A stretch of 64,000 bases of DNA from Cephaloticoccus primus (GTDB lineage: Bacteria; Verrucomicrobiota; Verrucomicrobiia; Opitutales; Opitutaceae). Within the stretch, counting starts at the first letter, position 1; every line of letters starts with the position of its first letter. Both the position numbers and the translations under genes were made by a program. The notes under the pieces are model-generated. The model was not told the origin of the DNA and did no database searches. It saw nothing but the letters and a program-made list of their open reading frames with translations. The stretch lies in the NCBI RefSeq assembly GCF_001580015.1, contig NZ_LSZQ01000068.1:1-64000 (forward strand). The letters are read 5' to 3'. Below, one piece after another: positions 37,423 through 46,468 of the stretch.

Positions 37423-39222
37423 TCATTCGGTTCGGCGGCGTTTGTTGCGCCATACGATCAGGCCGAAGGCGAGGCTGCCGAAGATTGCACCGTAGGTGCC
37501 GGGCTCGGGCATCGGGGTGATCTGCCAGTAGTCGCTGTACCCTTCCAGATAGTGTTCGCGCCACATGGCGGGCCCGTAGCCTTCGAAGTGGATCTGATTG
37601 AGAATTGGCGGGATGTTTACGTCGCCGTAGCTGCGCCGAACGAGGAGATAGTCAGCGCGGTCGTCCCAATTGCGGATGATGAGCTGCGCATCTGCGCCGC
37701 TAATGGTGAGCGCGTCGAGGTAGAGTATGTTTTCTTTGCCGTTCAGTGCTCCGCCCACGAAGTCAACCACGCCCCGATCCTGGATTTGCAGGCCGCGGAG
37801 ACTTTGCTTCGTATTTCCGCCGAAGCGCAGAATCGCCTCCTCGTTGGGGAGGCCGGGAGGACCTCCCATAAGCGTAATAAAGGGAAAATCTCCGTAGTGT
37901 CCGCCGAGCCCTACGAGCGGGTTAGTTTGATTGGCGGGAAGTGCCAAGACGTCCGTTCCTGCCCTGTCACCTACCGTGATTTGGTTAGTGCGGATCGTGC
38001 CCTGGTTTAGCCGGACCTGCCCTTGGTAAATTGTAACGCGATTAAACACATGCTGCCCCGTGCTGTTCAAGATGAGGTTCCGTGGCCCTGTTTTAACAAT
38101 GTAACTAGCTGATCCTTGGGAGATGAGCCGAACGGACCCTTGAATTTCGAGGTCTTTATAGGTGTGAATGAATGCCGAGGCATTTGCGAAAATCTGCCCT
38201 GTGCCTGCAATGAGAGCGGGAGCTGTGGATCCAGTTGATGCAGTCAGTATTCCTCCAGAGCGAATAGTCAGAGTACCTCCATCAAGGGTGAGTGCTGAGG
38301 CTTGAGAGGAGTCTGCGAACCTGAGCGAATTGATTGTAGGGTTGTTGGAAATGGTCTGACTGGTGCCTCCTTCAATACTCACATTGTCACCAAACTTCCA
38401 TGTATTTGCTTTACCTGTGTTGTAGTTACTTGTAGTGGTTATGTAGCGGAAGTTTCCTGAGGTCATGATACGGCCCCAGTTTAAGCCTTCGATTGTCGCC
38501 CAAGGAGTGATTTCGCTAGCTGTAATTATGCTATTTGCACCCGTTATGGATGAGTCCCAGTACAGGCTGACAATATCATCTTCGTCGAAGCCCCAATCGC
38601 GGTTGGCGATGAGGTTTAATGTGTTGTTATTCGTTCGCTCAAAGCGGCTGATTGGGCGTAAACTCATTTTGCCAGCTGTATTTTGTTTGAATAAGCTGAT
38701 CTCATTGGCTCCAAAACCAAGGATTAGCCGACCGAGGTTTTCTTCAGTATCACCAATGCCTTCAGCCGTGCTCCCGAGAAGTGTCAGGTTTCCTGCAATC
38801 AGGGAGACTGCAGAATCGTTGGAGAGGTAGTCAATTCCATCTTGCCCTGTACTATCCATGAAAAAGGTGCCGCCATTTCGGACGTTGATGAAAATGCGGC
38901 TATTCATCCGTCCTTCACCGTGGAGCCTGAATTTGGCACCTCTTATGTCTATAACTCCCTCCAATGAGTTGATTGCGGATGAGTTTACCTGGCCTTCCCC
39001 CAGGATATTGAGGCCCCCATTTCCGGTGATCGGTTCGGTAATATTGAGGGTTGTATTCGGATCAGCGGTGAGTGTGTATGCCCCATTGATATCCAGTCCG
39101 GGAAGAGTGATGGTGATTTGAGCGTGAGCGGTGAAGGCACTTGTAATCAGAGCTAAAAAAAGCGCCCCAATCGCGCGAATTCCGCCCGCGAGGAGCGGTT
39201 TTGTTGTCGGCTCGTTGCTCAT
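37423..39222 (-). CDS. PEP-CTERM-type secreted repeat protein
   Basis: A 599-residue exported protein. The N terminus (MSNEPTTKPLLAGGIRAIGA) leads into a hydrophobic stretch ending TAHA, a signal peptide. The body is rich in Gly, Asn, Thr and Ser with repeated short beta strands (LTLDGGTLTIRSGGIL), like autotransporter passenger domains. The C terminus MPEPGTYGAIFGSLAFGLIVW then basic RNKRRR is a PEP-CTERM sorting signal that an exosortase would process; no exosortase gene is in this window. The middle is clearly AT-richer than neighbouring genes. A GTG at 39246 is an alternative start. Confidence 0.8.
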   Translation of the reverse strand: MSNEPTTKPLLAGGIRAIGALFLALITSAFTAHAQITITLPGLDINGAYTLTADPNTTLNITEPITGNGGLNILGEGQVNSSAINSLEGVIDIRGAKFRLHGEGRMNSRIFINVRNGGTFFMDSTGQDGIDYLSNDSAVSLIAGNLTLLGSTAEGIGDTEENLGRLILGFGANEISLFKQNTAGKMSLRPISRFERTNNNTLNLIANRDWGFDEDDIVSLYWDSSITGANSIITASEITPWATIEGLNWGRIMTSGNFRYITTTSNYNTGKANTWKFGDNVSIEGGTSQTISNNPTINSLRFADSSQASALTLDGGTLTIRSGGILTASTGSTAPALIAGTGQIFANASAFIHTYKDLEIQGSVRLISQGSASYIVKTGPRNLILNSTGQHVFNRVTIYQGQVRLNQGTIRTNQITVGDRAGTDVLALPANQTNPLVGLGGHYGDFPFITLMGGPPGLPNEEAILRFGGNTKQSLRGLQIQDRGVVDFVGGALNGKENILYLDALTISGADAQLIIRNWDDRADYLLVRRSYGDVNIPPILNQIHFEGYGPAMWREHYLEGYSDYWQITPMPEPGTYGAIFGSLAFGLIVWRNKRRRTE

Positions 39223-39415
39223 TGAGGGGCTGCGGGGGTCTGCCACATGGTGGCTATCAAGCGCGCATAATTCATGCTGAGCGGCAAGTTATAATGGGTA
39301 GTGGGGCAGTCTTAAGGTATCTTAATATGCGCTTCTGCCTGCCTCTTTAAAAGAGGAGAAAGGGGCCGTTGACTTTGAGTGCGGTTCTCAATGCGCTGCG
39401 CGTCCTCTTTCCCGA

Positions 39416-39712
39416 ATGGCCGATTCACCGAATCCTCCCGCAATCCCTGCGCCGCACCTGCCGCTTTGCCAGCTTCCGGCTGGGACACGCGGGCGGGTTT
39501 TGGCTCTGGCGGGAGATGCGCCGTTTTGCCAGCGGGTGCGCGAGATGGGCTTTGGCGAGGACGCGGTGATTACGAAGCTCTCGGGCCGCGGGACGACCCT
39601 TTGCCAGGTGGGAGAGACGCGGCTCGCGCTCAGTCACGAGGCGGCCCGCAGAATTCAGGTGCAGGTGCTCGCCCCTCCCGCCCCGTCCGCTCCGTCGCCC
39701 GGCTTATCATGA
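39416..39712 (+). CDS. feoA: FeoA-domain protein (first copy)
   Basis: A 98-residue protein with an SH3-like FeoA domain: LPAGTRGRVLALAGD, the REMGFGEDAVITKL turn typical of FeoA, and ALSHEAARRIQVQVL at the end. FeoA binds or supports the FeoB ferrous iron transporter. The N-terminal 20 and C-terminal 12 residues are Pro-rich tails. It begins the feo operon; the preceding 170-bp gap contains a CCTCTT-TAA-AAGAGG hairpin (39342-39356) but no Fur-box match I could recognise. Confidence 0.75.
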   Translation: MADSPNPPAIPAPHLPLCQLPAGTRGRVLALAGDAPFCQRVREMGFGEDAVITKLSGRGTTLCQVGETRLALSHEAARRIQVQVLAPPAPSAPSPGLS

Positions 39713-39790
39713 CCGATGGGCCCGTGTCGTTTGCCTCCGCTGCTGTTGTGTTCTCCCGCTGCTCATACCCACTCTCCGAACATTTTTCCC

Positions 39791-40048
39791 ATGTCTGAAT
39801 TGACGAGTCTTTCTTCACTGGCTGCGGGCCAGAGTGCGGTCGTGCGTGAGCTTCCGGCGGGAGGGGCGGGCAGCACGGCAGCCCTGCGGCTGCGCGAAAT
39901 GGGTGTCTTGGTCGGGACGCCGCTTACGCTGGTGCGGCGCGCGCCGCTGGGCGACCCGATTGAAATCAAGGTGCGCGGCTACCATCTGACGCTGCGCCAG
40001 AGCGAGGCGGAGCACATCTTCGTCGAGCCCGTTATGGCCGAGGCCTGA
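39791..40048 (+). CDS. feoA: FeoA-domain protein (second copy)
   Basis: An 85-residue FeoA-like protein, with LAAGQSAVVRELPAGG, LRLREMGVLVGTPLTLVRRAPLGDPIEIKVRGYHLTLRQSEA, the complete FeoA pattern, just before feoB. Having two consecutive feoA genes is common in several phyla. The ATG at 39791 is chosen because the domain begins there. Confidence 0.88.
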   Translation: MSELTSLSSLAAGQSAVVRELPAGGAGSTAALRLREMGVLVGTPLTLVRRAPLGDPIEIKVRGYHLTLRQSEAEHIFVEPVMAEA

Positions 40049-40062
40049 TCTTCCGCGCCGCC

Positions 40063-42330
40063 ATGTCGAATGCTTCCACACGCTCCGCTTCCTCTCCCGA
40101 AGTGCCGCCCCTCCCGCCCCCTCCGCCGCCGCGCGCTGCTGCATCCGCTGCGCCCGTGGATGGTGCACGGCGGCCGATGCCGACCTATGCGATTGTGGGC
40201 AACCCGAACTGCGGGAAGAGCACGCTGTTTAACGCGCTGACGGGGCTGCGCCAGAAGATCGGCAACTACCCGGGCGTGACGGTGGAGAAGAAGGTCGGCA
40301 CGAGCTGGTCGCAGCATGGGCAACCGATCACGTTGATCGACCTGCCGGGGAGTTACTCGCTGGCGGCGCGCTCGCCGGACGAGGCGGTCACGCGCGACGT
40401 GCTGCTGGGCCGGCGTGCGGATACGCCCGCGCCGGAGCGGGTCTTGTGCATCGTCGATGCCGCGAACCTGGAGCGCAATTTGTACCTCGTGCATCAGATG
40501 CTTGATCTGGGGCGGCCCGTGATCCTCGTCCTCAACATGATGGATGTGGCCCGCGAGGCGGGGCTGCGGATCGACGTGTCGCGGCTTGAGCACGAGCTGG
40601 GTATTCCCGTCATCCCCTGCGAGGCGGTGAACGGGAAGGGGCTGGTGGAGCTGCGGCTGGCGATGAGCCGCGCGAGCTTGCCGCTGCCGCGCCGCGCGTG
40701 GGACATACCGGCAGAAATCGCGCCTGCGGTGGCCGAGCTGCAAGCCGCCTTGATGGAGGACGAGGGCAAGCCGCCGCTGCTCGCCCGCGCCGAGGCGTTG
40801 CTGCTGCTCACCGAGAATGCGGCGGGCGGCGGTGCGAGTGAGGCTGGCGCCGGGGCCAATCGTGCCGACGGCGGCAGTGGCCGCCCCTCCCGCCCCTCCC
40901 GCCGCGCGGAGATTCTGGCGCAGTGGCACCAGCGCTGGCTCGCGGCGGGCACGGATTGGGCGGCGGTTTTGGTGGCCTCGCGCTACGATGCGATTTCGCG
41001 CCTGTGCGCGCAGGTCGTGGAGCAGCGCGGCGGTGGAGCCGATGGCGCGGGAGGAGCGGGAGGGGCTGGGGGAGGGCAGCCGAGCCGCAGCGACCGGATC
41101 GACGCGGTGGTGACGCATCCGCTCTGGGGCTGGCTGATTCTCGGCGGGCTGATGACGCTGATTTTCTTTAGCATCTTCACCTTCGCGGAGTACCCGATGG
41201 ACTGGATCGATGGCGGCGTGGCGCGCTTTTCGGACTGGGTGCAGGCGCGGCTGCCGGAGGGCGATTTGCGCGACTTGATCACTGATGGGGCGATTGCCGG
41301 TGTGGGCGGCGTGGTGGTGTTCCTGCCGCAGATCCTGATTTTGTTTTTCTTCATCGGGCTGTTGGAGAGCACCGGCTACATGGCGCGCGCGGCGTTTATC
41401 ATGGATCGGCTGATGAGCCGTGTAGGGCTGAATGGTAAGTCGTTTATCCCGTTGCTGAGTTCCTATGCGTGCGCGATCCCGGGGATCATGGCGGCGCGCA
41501 CGATCGAGAACCACAAGGACAGGCTGGTGACGATCCTCGTGGCGCCGCTGATGAGCTGCTCGGCGCGGCTGCCGGTGTACCTGCTGATGATTGCGGCGCT
41601 GCTGCCGGGCGAGGCGGTGTCGGTGGCGGGCAAGGTCGGGCTGATGCTGCTGATGTATGCGCTGGGGACGGGCGGGGCCTTCGGCTTCGCGTGGCTGTTC
41701 AAGAAGACGCTGCTCAAGGGCGAGCCGCCGCTGATGATCATGGAGCTGCCGCCGTACCGGCTGCCCGCGCTCAAGGATGTGGCGCGCCAGATGCTCGACC
41801 GGGCGGGGCTGTTTCTGAAGCGCGCGGGGACGATCATTTTGGCGATCTCGATCGTGCTTTGGTTTCTGGCGAGCTACCCGCGCGCGCCGGAGGGCGTGGA
41901 GGAGAGCGGGCAACTGGCGCAGAGTTTCGCGGGGCAGGCGGGGCACTTGATCGAGCCGGTGATCGAGCCGCTGGGCTTTGACTGGCAGATCGGGATCGGG
42001 CTGATCACGTCGTTTGCGGCGCGCGAGGTCTTCGTCTCGACGATGGGCGTAGTCTTCAATGTGGATGACCCCGAGGAGAATACGACGCCGCTGCGCGAGG
42101 CACTGGCGGCGGCGACCTGGCCGGATGGGCGGCCGCTGTTTACGCCGCTGGTGTGCCTGAGCCTGATGATTTTTTACGTGTTCGCCATGCAGTGTGTGGC
42201 GACGGTCGCGGTGGTGCGGCGCGAGACGAACTCGTGGCGCTGGCCGCTCTTTCAAATCGCCTACATGACGGGGACGGCGTGGCTGGTGTGCTTCGCCGTC
42301 TACCAGGTCGGGCGCGCGCTCGGGTTTTGA
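40063..42330 (+). CDS. feoB: Ferrous iron transporter FeoB
   Basis: A 755-residue inner-membrane Fe(II) transporter with a cytoplasmic GTPase. G1 GNPNCGKST starts near residue 46, then DLPGSYSL (G3) and LNMMDVA (G4). A Gly/Ala-rich stretch lies between the G domain and the membrane part. The core membrane region shows the two Cys-containing gate motifs, SSYACAIPGIMAARTI and APLMSCSARLPVY. The N terminus has a 38-residue Pro/Ala tail. It lies 14 nt after the second feoA. Confidence 0.95.
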   Translation: MSNASTRSASSPEVPPLPPPPPPRAAASAAPVDGARRPMPTYAIVGNPNCGKSTLFNALTGLRQKIGNYPGVTVEKKVGTSWSQHGQPITLIDLPGSYSLAARSPDEAVTRDVLLGRRADTPAPERVLCIVDAANLERNLYLVHQMLDLGRPVILVLNMMDVAREAGLRIDVSRLEHELGIPVIPCEAVNGKGLVELRLAMSRASLPLPRRAWDIPAEIAPAVAELQAALMEDEGKPPLLARAEALLLLTENAAGGGASEAGAGANRADGGSGRPSRPSRRAEILAQWHQRWLAAGTDWAAVLVASRYDAISRLCAQVVEQRGGGADGAGGAGGAGGGQPSRSDRIDAVVTHPLWGWLILGGLMTLIFFSIFTFAEYPMDWIDGGVARFSDWVQARLPEGDLRDLITDGAIAGVGGVVVFLPQILILFFFIGLLESTGYMARAAFIMDRLMSRVGLNGKSFIPLLSSYACAIPGIMAARTIENHKDRLVTILVAPLMSCSARLPVYLLMIAALLPGEAVSVAGKVGLMLLMYALGTGGAFGFAWLFKKTLLKGEPPLMIMELPPYRLPALKDVARQMLDRAGLFLKRAGTIILAISIVLWFLASYPRAPEGVEESGQLAQSFAGQAGHLIEPVIEPLGFDWQIGIGLITSFAAREVFVSTMGVVFNVDDPEENTTPLREALAAATWPDGRPLFTPLVCLSLMIFYVFAMQCVATVAVVRRETNSWRWPLFQIAYMTGTAWLVCFAVYQVGRALGF

Positions 42331-42386
42331 GCGAAAAAGAGCGTAGCCTCCCCGCTTGCCTTGTCCTAACCGTGCCGCCCGCCGCC

Positions 42387-42572
42387 ATGTTGCCCGAATC
42401 TCCCGAACTCCAAACAGTCCTCGCCCTGCTCGTCGTGGCCGCCGCCGCCGCGTGGCTGCTGTGGCGCGTGTTTTCCAAAAGCGGCGGCGGCGGCTGCGCC
42501 AGCGGCGAATGCGCGTCGCTGAGCCCCGATGTGAAAGCGCTGCAACGCAGGCTGAAGCGGCGCGGCAGCTAG
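42387..42572 (+). CDS. FeoB-associated Cys-rich membrane protein
   Basis: A 61-residue protein directly after feoB: one membrane helix (VLALLVVAAAAAWLLWRVF), a Gly-rich turn with CASGEC, and a basic C-terminal helix. This matches the small FeoB-associated Cys-rich proteins often found at the end of feo operons. Their role in iron transfer is not settled. It is shorter than most automated gene callers' preferred frame, which extends into feoB. Confidence 0.78.
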   Translation: MLPESPELQTVLALLVVAAAAAWLLWRVFSKSGGGGCASGECASLSPDVKALQRRLKRRGS

Positions 42573-42699
42573 CCGTGGCGTTTCCTTTTCGCGCGCGGTG
42601 CGGGTGCTCGTTGCCCGCGCGTGACGTGCCTCCTGGCTCGCCCGTGCGTGCCGTTCCCCTTTCTTCCCCCCCACACACACAACAAACCCTGAACACCCT

Positions 42700-43488
42700 A
42701 TGGAAATCCTCATCCAGCCCAGTGCCGAAGCAGGCTGCCTGCTCGCCGCCAAGATCATCGCCCGAGTCGTCCGCGAAAAGCCCGCTGCGGTGCTCGGCCT
42801 CGCCACAGGCCGCACGCCCTTGCGCCTCTACAAGGAGCTGATCCGCATGCACCGCGAGGAGGGCCTGGACTTTTCCAAAGTCACGACCTTCAACCTCGAC
42901 GAGTACGTGGGGCTGCCCGCGAGTCACCCGCAGTCCTACCGCCGCTTCATGGACGACCACCTTTTCGCGCACATCAACATCGACCGTGCGCGTACGCACG
43001 TGCCCGACGGGATGGCGGAGGACTTGCTCGCGGAGTGCCGCAGCTACGAGCAGCGCATCGCCGCAGCGGGCGGCATCGACATCCAGCTCCTCGGGCTTGG
43101 GCGCAATGGGCACATCGGCTTCAACGAGCCCACCGGTTCGCTGCGCTCGCGCACGTGGATAAAAATCCTCTCCGAGCAAACGCTGCGCGATAACAGCGAG
43201 GTCTTCGGCGACAGCGAATCGGCCATGCCCAAGCACGCGATCACGATGGGCGTGGGGACGATCCTCGACGCGCGCCAGTGCCTGCTGCTCGCCTTTGGCC
43301 CCTCAAAAGTCCGCGCCGTCGAGCACATGATCGAAGGGCCGCTCTCGGCGATCTGCCCGGGCTCGGCACTGCAAATGCACCCGCGCGCCATCGTGCTGCT
43401 CGACGAAAACTCGGCGGCTGGCCTGCGCTACGCCGACCACTACCGCTGGATCGACCAGCACAAGCTCGACTGGCAACGCTATAGCTAA
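42700..43488 (+). CDS. nagB: Glucosamine-6-phosphate deaminase
   Basis: Converts glucosamine 6-phosphate to fructose 6-phosphate and ammonia, feeding amino sugars into glycolysis. The 262-residue product shows LGLATGRTPLRLYKELI (phosphate loop), FNLDEYVGLP with the catalytic Asp, LLGLGRNGHIGFNEP with the ring-opening His, and MGVGTILDARQCLLLA. A short C-terminal tail replaces the allosteric extension of the E. coli enzyme. It lies ahead of galM, consistent with sugar use. Confidence 0.94.
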   Translation: MEILIQPSAEAGCLLAAKIIARVVREKPAAVLGLATGRTPLRLYKELIRMHREEGLDFSKVTTFNLDEYVGLPASHPQSYRRFMDDHLFAHINIDRARTHVPDGMAEDLLAECRSYEQRIAAAGGIDIQLLGLGRNGHIGFNEPTGSLRSRTWIKILSEQTLRDNSEVFGDSESAMPKHAITMGVGTILDARQCLLLAFGPSKVRAVEHMIEGPLSAICPGSALQMHPRAIVLLDENSAAGLRYADHYRWIDQHKLDWQRYS

Positions 43489-43616
43489 AGGAAAGGGCGC
43501 GCGCGCCGGAGGGAAAGGCGGCGGCCACAAAAGGCACCGCGCGCCCGGAACCTCGGCCCAGACTGCGTTTCTCTCTCATCGTTTAGCATAAAACTGCGTC
43601 GTCGTTTATTCCTCCC

Positions 43617-44669
43617 ATGTCTTCCTCGCCCGTCTCCGATCCCTCTGCCCCGCCCGCTCCGCCCGCGCGCCTCGAAGCCCACGTGATCCGCAATGCGGCG
43701 GGCGCGTCGGCCGAGGTGCTTAACTACGGCGGCATCGTCGTGAGCTTGCGCGTACCTGATCGCGCGGGCGTTTTCGCGGACGTCGTCCTCGGGTTTGCCG
43801 AGGCAGAGCGCTATCTCGGCGCGCACCCCAGCTTCGGCGAGATCGTGGGCCGGATCGCGGGTCGGCTCACGGCGGGTCGGCTGCGCCTGCCCGACGGCAG
43901 CACGCACCAGCTCGTCCTCAACGACGGGCCCAATCACCTGCACGGCGGCGGCGCGGGTTTCGGGCGGCGTTTCTGGGAAGTGCGGCGCGTCGAGGCCGAT
44001 TCGATCACGCTGCATTACCACAGCCCCAATGGGGAAAACGGCTACCCGGGCGCGCTCGACGTGGAGCTCACCTACACGCTGCGCGCGGATAATGCGCTCG
44101 TCGTCCAGACGAGTGCGACGAGTGATCGGGTGACGCCACTGTCGATGGCGCAGCACAGCTACTTCAACCTTGCGGGCGAGGGCAGCGGCGATGCGCTCGA
44201 CCACCAGGTGCAGATCTTCGCCGAGCATCACATCCCGGCGGCGGATGCCGCGATGACGCTCTCCGGCCACCTTACGCCCGTGGGCGGCACGGGTAACGAC
44301 CTGCGCCAGCCGCGCCGCTTGCGCGAAGTCGTCCCGCAGCTTTTTGGCGGGCATGGCGAGCACTACTTCATCCGCGCCACAGCCGCGGCGGCTGATGCGC
44401 CGACGCGGGTCGCGCGCGTTTACGAAGAAAAATCGGGCCGCGTGCTGGAGGTCTCGACCAACGAGTGCGGGCTCCAGTTCTACACGGGCGCCAAGCTCGA
44501 CGGCTCGCTCATCGGCAAGTCGGGTTGCGCTTACGGGCCGCACGCAGGGATTTGCTTCGAGGCGCAAGGCTACCCCGATGGCGCGCACCGTCCCGAGCTC
44601 GGCGACATCCTCGTGCACCCGGGCACACCGCAAAAACGGACGACCATTTACGCGTTCTCGGTCGCGTGA
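43617..44669 (+). CDS. galM: Aldose 1-epimerase (mutarotase)
   Basis: Interconverts alpha and beta anomers of hexoses. The 350-residue product shows LNYGGIVVSLRVPDR, the substrate-binding GRIAGRL and LVLNDGPNHLHGG with a catalytic His, AQHSYFNLAGEG with the second His, and the catalytic Glu near CFEAQGYPDG at the C terminus. The first 17 residues are Pro/Ser-rich. A T run follows the stop at 44672-44679 without a clear hairpin. Confidence 0.92.
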   Translation: MSSSPVSDPSAPPAPPARLEAHVIRNAAGASAEVLNYGGIVVSLRVPDRAGVFADVVLGFAEAERYLGAHPSFGEIVGRIAGRLTAGRLRLPDGSTHQLVLNDGPNHLHGGGAGFGRRFWEVRRVEADSITLHYHSPNGENGYPGALDVELTYTLRADNALVVQTSATSDRVTPLSMAQHSYFNLAGEGSGDALDHQVQIFAEHHIPAADAAMTLSGHLTPVGGTGNDLRQPRRLREVVPQLFGGHGEHYFIRATAAAADAPTRVARVYEEKSGRVLEVSTNECGLQFYTGAKLDGSLIGKSGCAYGPHAGICFEAQGYPDGAHRPELGDILVHPGTPQKRTTIYAFSVA

Positions 44670-44680
44670 GGTTTTTTTTC

Positions 44681-44906
44681 CCGCTGCGCGCGTGGCGGTG
44701 GCGGGTCGCCACTTCCATTCAATTTGCGATTTTAATTCGTGCGCTTTGCGCCCGAACAAAATCGCAAATTCAAGGAGCCTCCCCCTGTCGTTTCACGACA
44801 GGGGCCGAAGCTCAAAACGCACAGTAAATGGCAGGAGACACTGACGAGCCGCCAGCGAGCGGCTCGCAAAATAAACGGGTCTGCGACCCCGCTCCACGCG
44901 TAGTGG
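44681..44906 (+). repeat. Composite repeat E8 (internally deleted, with M)
   Basis: A 226-bp family-E copy. The left end, hairpin A (GCGATTT version) and hairpin B (CCCTGTCG-TTTCA-CGACAGGG) are present; the spacer, hairpin C and most of hairpin D are deleted, leaving only AACGCACAGTAAATGG. A forward M module (44842-44889) replaces part of the right end, followed by CCACGCGTAGTGG. Confidence 0.85.
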
Positions 44907-44928
44907 GACAGTTTCTTTTGCTGGCGTG

Positions 44929-45594
44929 CTAGGCGTTGAGCCAGTGCCAGAAGGATTGGCCGAGCTGTTGGGCGGCGGTGCCGAGCAGCAGCAGGTACAG
45001 GCCGCCGAGGACGAAGGCCACATGGCCCAGCAGGATGGCGAGCCCGTCGCGCTCCAGTACTCCGGCGGCGATGAGCAAGATTGCCCATGCGGGCAAGGTG
45101 TTGCTGAAGGGAATTGGCAGCGGCAGCAGCAGGATCAGCGCGGCGAGCACGATCACCAGTGAGTGCAGCCGCTGCGCGCCTGCGGGTTCGCCCACGACCC
45201 ACAGGAGCCGCGGTCGCAGCAGTGCCTCCAGCCAGCGGATCACGCGTTCGGCGAGGGCGAAGGTTTTTTGGAAAAAACCGGCGGGCAGCTCACGGCGTTG
45301 CCACTTCGCGGGCAGCCAGGGGCGCCGCCCGAGGGCCATCCGCAGCGCGATGAAGCCGATCGCTGCGCCCAGCGGTGTGGAGACGCCCGGCAGCGGGATC
45401 GGCACGACGAAGGGCAGTGAAAACAGGATGATGATCAGCACGTAGGCGCGGCCGCGCAGCGTCACCGTGACTTCGCGGAGGGTGACGGGGCGCGTGCCCA
45501 ACCGGGCGCGCAACCGCGCGAGCTCGGTCGAGAGCTTGGGCGCGGGTGCCTGCGCGGGAGGCGACTGCTGGAGTGGCGGCGAAGCGGAGCTCAT
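44929..45594 (-). CDS. ExoD-family membrane protein
   Basis: A 221-residue integral membrane protein matching ExoD (exopolysaccharide synthesis, first named in rhizobia). Features are VTLREVTVTLRGRAYVLIIILFSLPFVVPIPLPGVSTPLGA, the paired PIPFSNTLPAWAILLIAAG segment and several hydrophobic helices. Biochemical role unknown. The upstream methyltransferase gene overlaps its start by 4 nt, so they are one operon. Confidence 0.85.
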   Translation of the reverse strand: MSSASPPLQQSPPAQAPAPKLSTELARLRARLGTRPVTLREVTVTLRGRAYVLIIILFSLPFVVPIPLPGVSTPLGAAIGFIALRMALGRRPWLPAKWQRRELPAGFFQKTFALAERVIRWLEALLRPRLLWVVGEPAGAQRLHSLVIVLAALILLLPLPIPFSNTLPAWAILLIAAGVLERDGLAILLGHVAFVLGGLYLLLLGTAAQQLGQSFWHWLNA

Positions 45595-46415
45595 CGCGCG
45601 CTGCCTCCTCCTCGCTGGCGGACGGCCTCGAAGAGCGTGATGATCGTGGCCATCGCGACGTTCAGCGAATCGGCCTGGCCGGCCATCGGGATGCGCAGCT
45701 TCAGGTCGCTGCGGCTCATCCAGAATTCGCTCAGGCCGTATTGCTCGCTACCCATGATGAGGGCGAGCGGGCCGCGCAGGTCAGCCGCGGTGTAGAGCTG
45801 CTCGCTGTGCGGCGTCGTCGCTGCACTGCGGATGCCGCGCTCGCGCAGCCACGCGGCGACGGTGCGGCTCTCGGCGACGACCAGCGGCACGGAGAACAGC
45901 ACGCCGGTGGAGGCGCGGACGACGTTGGGGTTAAAAATATCGGTGACCGGATCGCAGACGATCACGGCATCGCAGCCCGCCGCATCCGCGCTGCGCAGGA
46001 TCGTGCCGAGGTTGCCGGGTTTTTCGATGCCCTCGACGACGAGGAGAAAGGGGGCGGTGCCCAGCTGCAGGTCGGCGAGCTCGCGCCGCCATTGCGGAGC
46101 GACGGCGAGGAGCCCGTCGGGCCGCTCGCGGTAGGCGACCTTTTCAAAGGCGTGCCTGGAGAGCTCGACCAGCTCGGTGCCGGCCGCGCGCGCCTCGGCG
46201 AGCAGCGCGTCTTCGTTGGCGCCGAGGAAGCACTCGCGGCAAAAGTAGAGCTCGCGCAGCGCGATGCGCTTTTCCAGCGCGCGGCGGATTTGCCGGTAGC
46301 CCTCGACTAAAAAAACGCCCGCTTCGTCGCGCGGGCGCCGGTCGCGCAGCTTCACGAGCTGTTTTACGCGCGGGTTTTGGAGGCTGGTGATTCGTTCGGG
46401 AGCGGTCGGCGGCAC
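45591..46415 (-). CDS. SpoU/TrmH-family RNA methyltransferase
   Basis: A 274-residue 2'-O-ribose methyltransferase of the knotted SPOUT type, probably acting on rRNA or tRNA. N-terminal substrate-binding domain opens ITSLQNPRVKQLVKLRDRRPR. Motif 1 is EKPGNLGTILRSADAAG, motif 2 LIMGSEQYGLS, and motif 3 IPMAGQADSLNVAMATIITLFEA. The exact target nucleotide cannot be told from sequence. It is divergent from the next gene with 53 bp between. Confidence 0.9.
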   Translation of the reverse strand: MPPTAPERITSLQNPRVKQLVKLRDRRPRDEAGVFLVEGYRQIRRALEKRIALRELYFCRECFLGANEDALLAEARAAGTELVELSRHAFEKVAYRERPDGLLAVAPQWRRELADLQLGTAPFLLVVEGIEKPGNLGTILRSADAAGCDAVIVCDPVTDIFNPNVVRASTGVLFSVPLVVAESRTVAAWLRERGIRSAATTPHSEQLYTAADLRGPLALIMGSEQYGLSEFWMSRSDLKLRIPMAGQADSLNVAMATIITLFEAVRQRGGGSAR

Positions 46416-46468
46416 GGGTTTTCCCTTAGCATAAAAAGAGCATTGGGAAGCCTCGTTTTTTCTGAACT

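Noticed and set aside
39979-43236. A 1,085-residue open frame antisense to feoB and nagB, and similar long antisense frames (for example 3326-5035, 5956-7896, 8008-9555, 52363-54369)
   Set aside because: They mirror GC-rich genes with clear family motifs on the other strand. Their translations are Arg/His/Gln-rich without motifs, as expected for shadows of high-GC coding sequence.
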